From Lobosporangium transversale (Eukaryota > Mortierellomycota > Mortierellomycetes > Mortierellales > Mortierellaceae), in assembly GCF_002105155.1 (NCBI RefSeq), contig NW_019029022.1:308186-372185 (forward strand): DNA of 64,000 nt, written 5' to 3'. The notes under the pieces are model-generated. The model had not been told where the DNA came from and searched no databases. It saw only the letters and a program-made list of their open reading frames with translations. Numbering within the stretch: the stretch's first letter is position 1; each line of letters opens with the position of its first letter. Shown here in pieces: positions 62,336 to 64,000 of the stretch. Made by a program: the position numbers and the translations under genes.

Positions 62336-63258
62336 TAAATAGAGAGGGTAATGAATGTCAATGAGTCTTGTCTGAAAATGTGTTTCAAGAATTGCTTGAT
62401 GCTTCCCCATAACAAGACAGCTGACGGATGATGAGGATGCAACCGCTTACTAGTTTATTAAGGTCATTTAGGGCACCGGAGGAGGCGGCATATCCATTGG
62501 AGTTGGAGGAAGTCCCGCCGTGCACATACACTGTATTGTCAGATATACCAATTGCTGCGCCCAACCTCGATGCTGGTGCTGATGCTCCATTTGCTATGTT
62601 GTATAGAAAGAATTACGGACGAGCACACAGGGGTGAGAATGTATGTTCCTCATGAAACATACTGTTTCAGTGTTACAGCATTAATATTTCTGAAAGATAT
62701 AAGGGACATACGTGAGTTGGGAATAGACCATGTCCAAAAATTAGTATCGAGGATTATAAGGTCAGTTTGTGTGGATCCAGTCGTAGAATTGCTAATCAAT
62801 GCCATCATTTTTCCTTGAGATTGCAGCGGGACAGACGTCAGGAACTTTTGAGGGTTAGGAGGATTGATTGATCCTTCGGGTTTAGGCTGTGACCACTGGC
62901 GTAGTGTAGTGCTCCAGACCCAGAGGTCATTTGATCCTGAAACAGTTGAATCAAACGGATTTACGTTAGGATCAACTGTGCCACCGAAAATGATCATGGA
63001 TGTATCGACAATGGCTGCTCCGTGGAATGCTCGCCAGGTGGGTGTGACAGCAGCAGCGACCACATTGGGATGTAGGGAAAATGGGGGATATCCAGCAGTT
63101 GCAAGTACAAATACAAGCAGATGAGAAAGAGAGAAGGAACGTTTGCTTGTGGAAGAGGAAAAGGTAGTGTGAGGCGAAGGGATAACAGAAGATGGTATGT
63201 AGGATGGAATACTGTCCTCCCGAAGGGAACGCTGTGTAAAAGGGTGGCGGGCCCCCAT
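59126..63258 (-). CDS. Kelch-repeat, single-pass transmembrane protein kinase (receptor-like)
   Basis: Exons, complement, 5' to 3': 62712-63258, 62451-62593, 61985-62252, 59652-61870, 59296-59535, 59126-59203; 1164 residues with consistent phases. An N-terminal hydrophobic segment (about 44-70, LSHLLVFVLATAGYPPFSLH) is likely a signal anchor or late signal peptide. A Kelch beta-propeller follows (about 75-395; blades end with GG pairs such as MIIFGG, VYVHGG, MVVFGG, ILIWGG). Then comes a membrane helix (about 425-446, VTIGVVCACIALIAAFVGFLVF split as VTIGVVCACI and ALIAAFVGFLVF) and an arginine stop-transfer (RRRASKK). A disordered region leads to a kinase domain (about 820-1120): Lys in IVIKSF, YCDLKPTN, IDLES in place of DFG, GTVRYCPPEV and DLWAFGCLLY. 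The ligand is unknown. No homolog is named from memory. Confidence 0.82.
59266..59289. repeat. (TA)n microsatellite in last intron
   Basis: Twelve TA units lie in the last intron of the Kelch-kinase gene, next to the donor site on the minus strand. Confidence 0.9.
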
Positions 63259-63262
63259 GAGC

Positions 63263-63299
<37 letters not shown>

Positions 63300-64000
63300 T
63301 GAAAGAGAAAAAGATGTAAGATGGAAGGATTTGAATGCAGAAAGAAGATGAGCACAGGTTAAGAGATGTAGTTGACAACAGGCACAAACATGTAGAGAGA
63401 CATTAAACAGGCAAGGTAAGAGAGGTGGAGAAGGGCAAGGGGATATATTATATGATTTTAATGAGAGCAAAATGAGCGATAATTATCCAGGAACAAAAAG
63501 ATAGAGACAGTAGAGAAACAGAGAGCAGAAAGAGCGAGAAGAGAGAGAATCAAACAGAAACATGAAGGCATGCTTGTTTTCTCTTGCCCCATCTTCTTTT
63601 CTTCGCTTTCTTCCCCTTGCATTCCTCTCTCCACGTTAAAACTGTTCTTGTTTGGATGCATAACAATTGTTAATTGTTTCCCTCTGTGGGTAAATGGTTG
63701 CAAATGTTTAATTTGTCTATTTTTATTTTTATTATTTATTAATCCGACGTGCAACGGCAGCTGGATTAGCATTGGTATTGACATTGGCTTTAACATTAGC
63801 ATTGGCAGTGGATGGGATGGGTGATCTACATCATATTCATCTATACTTTTCGTGTTGTTCTATTACTTGGTGTACTTGTGTACATACTTTCTGTCTTTCC
63901 ATCTATTATTGTCGGGAAATAAATGTGGGTGATTATATATGAGATTTGCAGAAACAAAGCCGATTGTCCCTTAAAATTCTGTTTCATGAAGTGCTCCAAG
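63259..64000. other. Upstream flank of Kelch-kinase gene
   Basis: A poly(A) tract of about 32 bases (63267-63298) lies directly before the start codon as seen on the plus strand, so it is poly(T) in the sense leader. Purine-rich sequence follows to about 63560. Degenerate ATTGG/ATTAGC repeats at about 63766-63812 contain CATTGGCATT-like units. No gene is recognised to the window end. Confidence 0.45.

Overview
This is an intron-rich fungal chromosome segment. GT-AG introns of about 50-130 nt (one near 830 nt) interrupt most genes. The gene set is fungal: Atg29, Scs3/FIT, a Trf4-type poly(A) polymerase, an Ark/Prk kinase, Apn2 and Taf14. Moderate GC, very many poly(dA:dT) tracts, decayed transposons and a fungal MscL suggest an early-diverging fungus (Mucoromycota in the broad sense, perhaps Mortierella-like). 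The lineage is inference. I found no rRNA, tRNA or CRISPR. Exon joins were read by eye from splice signals, reading frame and protein-family expectation.

Layout. 0.2-10.8 kb is dense housekeeping: ATP synthase subunit e, a CCDC137-like nucleolar protein, mitochondrial EF-P, PUF60, a near-perfect 117-bp inverted repeat, a SNIP1/Pml1-type FHA protein and an Scs3/FIT protein. 10.8-13.85 kb is decayed and holds a DDE transposase relic. 13.85-19.2 kb has a lysine-rich nucleolar-type protein, APN2, a METTL21/EFM6-like methyltransferase and a DUF952 protein. 19.4-24.5 kb holds four consecutive four-helix membrane proteins that share a glutamate in the last helix. 25.6-38.5 kb has Taf14 and Rad3/XPD in divergent orientation, mitochondrial oligopeptidase B, SF3B6, a Mis14/NSL1-like protein and MscL. 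38.5-41.4 kb is a second decayed region with a retropepsin relic, an LTR-like promoter and a Tc1/mariner-type MITE. 41.5-63.3 kb has an orphan coiled-coil protein, a Siva-like Cys-rich protein, ATG29, a Trf4-type polymerase, a long-chain acyl-CoA synthetase, an Ark1/AAK1-type kinase and a large Kelch - membrane helix - kinase protein.

Themes. Head-to-head gene pairs sharing short intergenic regions are common (ATP21/CCDC137, EF-P/PUF60, APN2/nucleolar gene, methyltransferase/DUF952, Taf14/Rad3, OPB/SF3B6). Three spliceosome-associated genes (PUF60, SNIP1, SF3B6) and two basal-transcription genes (Taf14, Rad3) lie in one window. Several start codons sit on micro-exons (5, 9 and 18 nt) that simple ORF calling would miss. 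The most unusual items are the Kelch-TM-kinase protein, the cluster of tetraspan genes and the zinc-ribbon MscL.
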